Of a stretch of 5,051 nt of DNA, positions 4,231 to 5,051 are shown piece after piece (the first letter of the stretch is position 1; every line of letters starts with the position of its first letter). Under the pieces are notes generated by a model. It made no database searches. It saw only the letters and a list, made by a program, of their open reading frames with translations, and had not been told where the DNA came from. Source of the stretch: an uncultured Planctomycetaceae bacterium (GTDB lineage Bacteria; Planctomycetota; Planctomycetia; Pirellulales; Thermoguttaceae); NCBI GenBank assembly GCA_947307005.1, contig CAMZHY010000303.1, positions 1 through 5,051 of the forward strand, given 5' to 3'. The translations under genes were made by a program, and so were the position numbers.

Positions 4231-5051
4231 ATGAAATCAACGCAACCTCGCGTCGGACGGCGCGACTTTCTCAAAGGCGTCGCGCTCTGCGGCGTCGCGT
4301 CTTTTGTTCCGGCTCTTGTGCCCGCCTCGGCGCTAGGACTCGACGGAACCGTTTCTCCGAGTGAAAAAATCAACCTCGGCGCGATTGGAATCGGATCCCG
4401 CGGCGGCGAAGACTTCCGAATCTTCCTCGGTCGCAACGATATCAGATTCCGCGCGATCTGCGACATTCGGCGCATTCGCCGCGAGTTCGTCAGCAACGCC
4501 GCGAACGAAAAATACGGCGACAAAGACTGCGCGACGTATATCGATATGAACGAGCTTCTTCAGCGCGAAGATATCGACGCCGTCCTCATCGCGACCGGCG
4601 ACCGTTGGCACACCATGGCGTCGATCACCGCCGCGAAATACGGCAAAGACGTCTACTGCGAAAAGCCGCTCTCCCTTACGATTCAGGAAAGCCGCGCGCT
4701 CGCCGAAGCCGTCAAACGCTATGGAATCGTTTACCAAGCGGGAACCCAGCGCCGCAACATCGGCAACTTCATGCTCGCGGCGGAAATCGCTCAGTCGGGC
4801 AAACTCGGCAAACTGACGGAAGTCCACGCCAACACGCTATGGCCCGCGACCGACCAGGATTGGTATCCCGCCGAGCCGGAGCCGGATCCCGAAGAAGTCG
4901 ACTGGAACCGTTGGCTCGGTCCCTGTCCATGGCGTCCCTATAACAGCCGCTACGTCGCCGGCGACTGGCGCGGCAAGTTCGACTTCCACGGCGGCGGAAT
5001 CCTCGAATGGGGTTCCCACACCGTCGACCTCTGCCAGTGGGCCGCGCAGAA
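4231..5051 (+). CDS. Tat-exported Gfo/Idh/MocA-family oxidoreductase, 3' end outside window
   Basis: The first 273 codons are present and the frame runs off the right edge. The N-terminus is a twin-arginine signal: GRRDFLKG (9-16), a moderately hydrophobic stretch and a likely cut near PASA (31-34). A Rossmann fold follows, with LGAIGIGSRGG (49-59) giving GxGxxG. The conserved ATGDRWHT (121-128) and CEKPLS (143-148) hold the usual Lys145. QAGTQRR (169-175), DWNRWLGPCPWRPYN (224-238) and GGGILEWGSHTVDLCQWA (254-271) are hallmarks of the large planctomycete-type branch of the family. Related enzymes oxidise or reduce sugars, inositols or glycosidic derivatives with tightly held NAD(P); the substrate here is unknown. 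Members of this branch usually reach about 430-450 residues, so roughly 60 % is visible. AGGAG ends six bases before the ATG. It stands behind its own promoter and structured leader. Confidence 0.9.
   Translation, partial: MKSTQPRVGRRDFLKGVALCGVASFVPALVPASALGLDGTVSPSEKINLGAIGIGSRGGEDFRIFLGRNDIRFRAICDIRRIRREFVSNAANEKYGDKDCATYIDMNELLQREDIDAVLIATGDRWHTMASITAAKYGKDVYCEKPLSLTIQESRALAEAVKRYGIVYQAGTQRRNIGNFMLAAEIAQSGKLGKLTEVHANTLWPATDQDWYPAEPEPDPEEVDWNRWLGPCPWRPYNSRYVAGDWRGKFDFHGGGILEWGSHTVDLCQWAAQ

Noticed and set aside
4333..4827. Long minus-strand frame opposite the oxidoreductase gene
   Set aside because: It is a mirror of a well-supported coding frame; GC-rich codons on one strand leave the other open. 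No domain or ribosome site was seen.
1..5051. CRISPR array, tRNA/rRNA gene, insertion sequence or attachment site
   Set aside because: No regularly spaced repeats, RNA gene signatures, transposase motifs or terminal inverted repeats were seen.

Overview
This looks like bacterial chromosomal DNA of about 55-60 % GC. The best guess is a Planctomycetota bacterium (Pirellulales-like, possibly gut- or biomass-associated). The reasons are a Tat-exported Gfo/Idh/MocA-family oxidoreductase of the type greatly expanded in that phylum, a secreted family-43 glycoside hydrolase, a stand-alone AAA+/Fis regulator, and sparse gene packing with long leaders. Lentisphaerota or Verrucomicrobiota cannot be excluded from the sequence alone.

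Layout. Positions 1-711 (minus) hold the N-terminal 237 codons of a secreted GH43 arabinofuranosidase/xylosidase-like enzyme that runs off the left edge. Positions 809-1762 (minus) encode a 317-residue protein with the sigma-54-activator architecture of AAA+ plus Fis-type HTH, but with no sensor domain, no GAFTGA loop and a damaged Walker B. Positions 1763-2057 are a divergent control region with a good promoter on each strand and several dyads. Positions 2058-2381 and 2721-3050 (plus) encode two paralogous four-helix membrane proteins of 107 and 109 residues, about half identical, separated by a 339-bp non-coding stretch with a terminator and a new promoter. Positions 3110-3967 (plus) encode a PrsW-type intramembrane protease with all its motifs, probably co-transcribed with the second small membrane protein. 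Positions 4231-5051 (plus) hold the first 273 codons of the Tat-exported oxidoreductase, which runs off the right edge. It is preceded by a strong promoter and a leader of about 170 nt with three hairpins in immediate succession.

How the genes may work together. The two outer genes point to extracytoplasmic carbohydrate breakdown: GH43 releases pentoses, and the exported NAD(P)-type oxidoreductase may act on sugars or their derivatives. The middle block is different: a degenerate regulator divergent from a membrane-protein pair and a membrane protease. PrsW proteins elsewhere start regulated intramembrane proteolysis, so the paralogous membrane pair plus PrsW is the most plausible uncharacterised unit here. 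That functional link is inferred from adjacency only. All promoters, operators and RNA structures were found by eye and have not been tested computationally.
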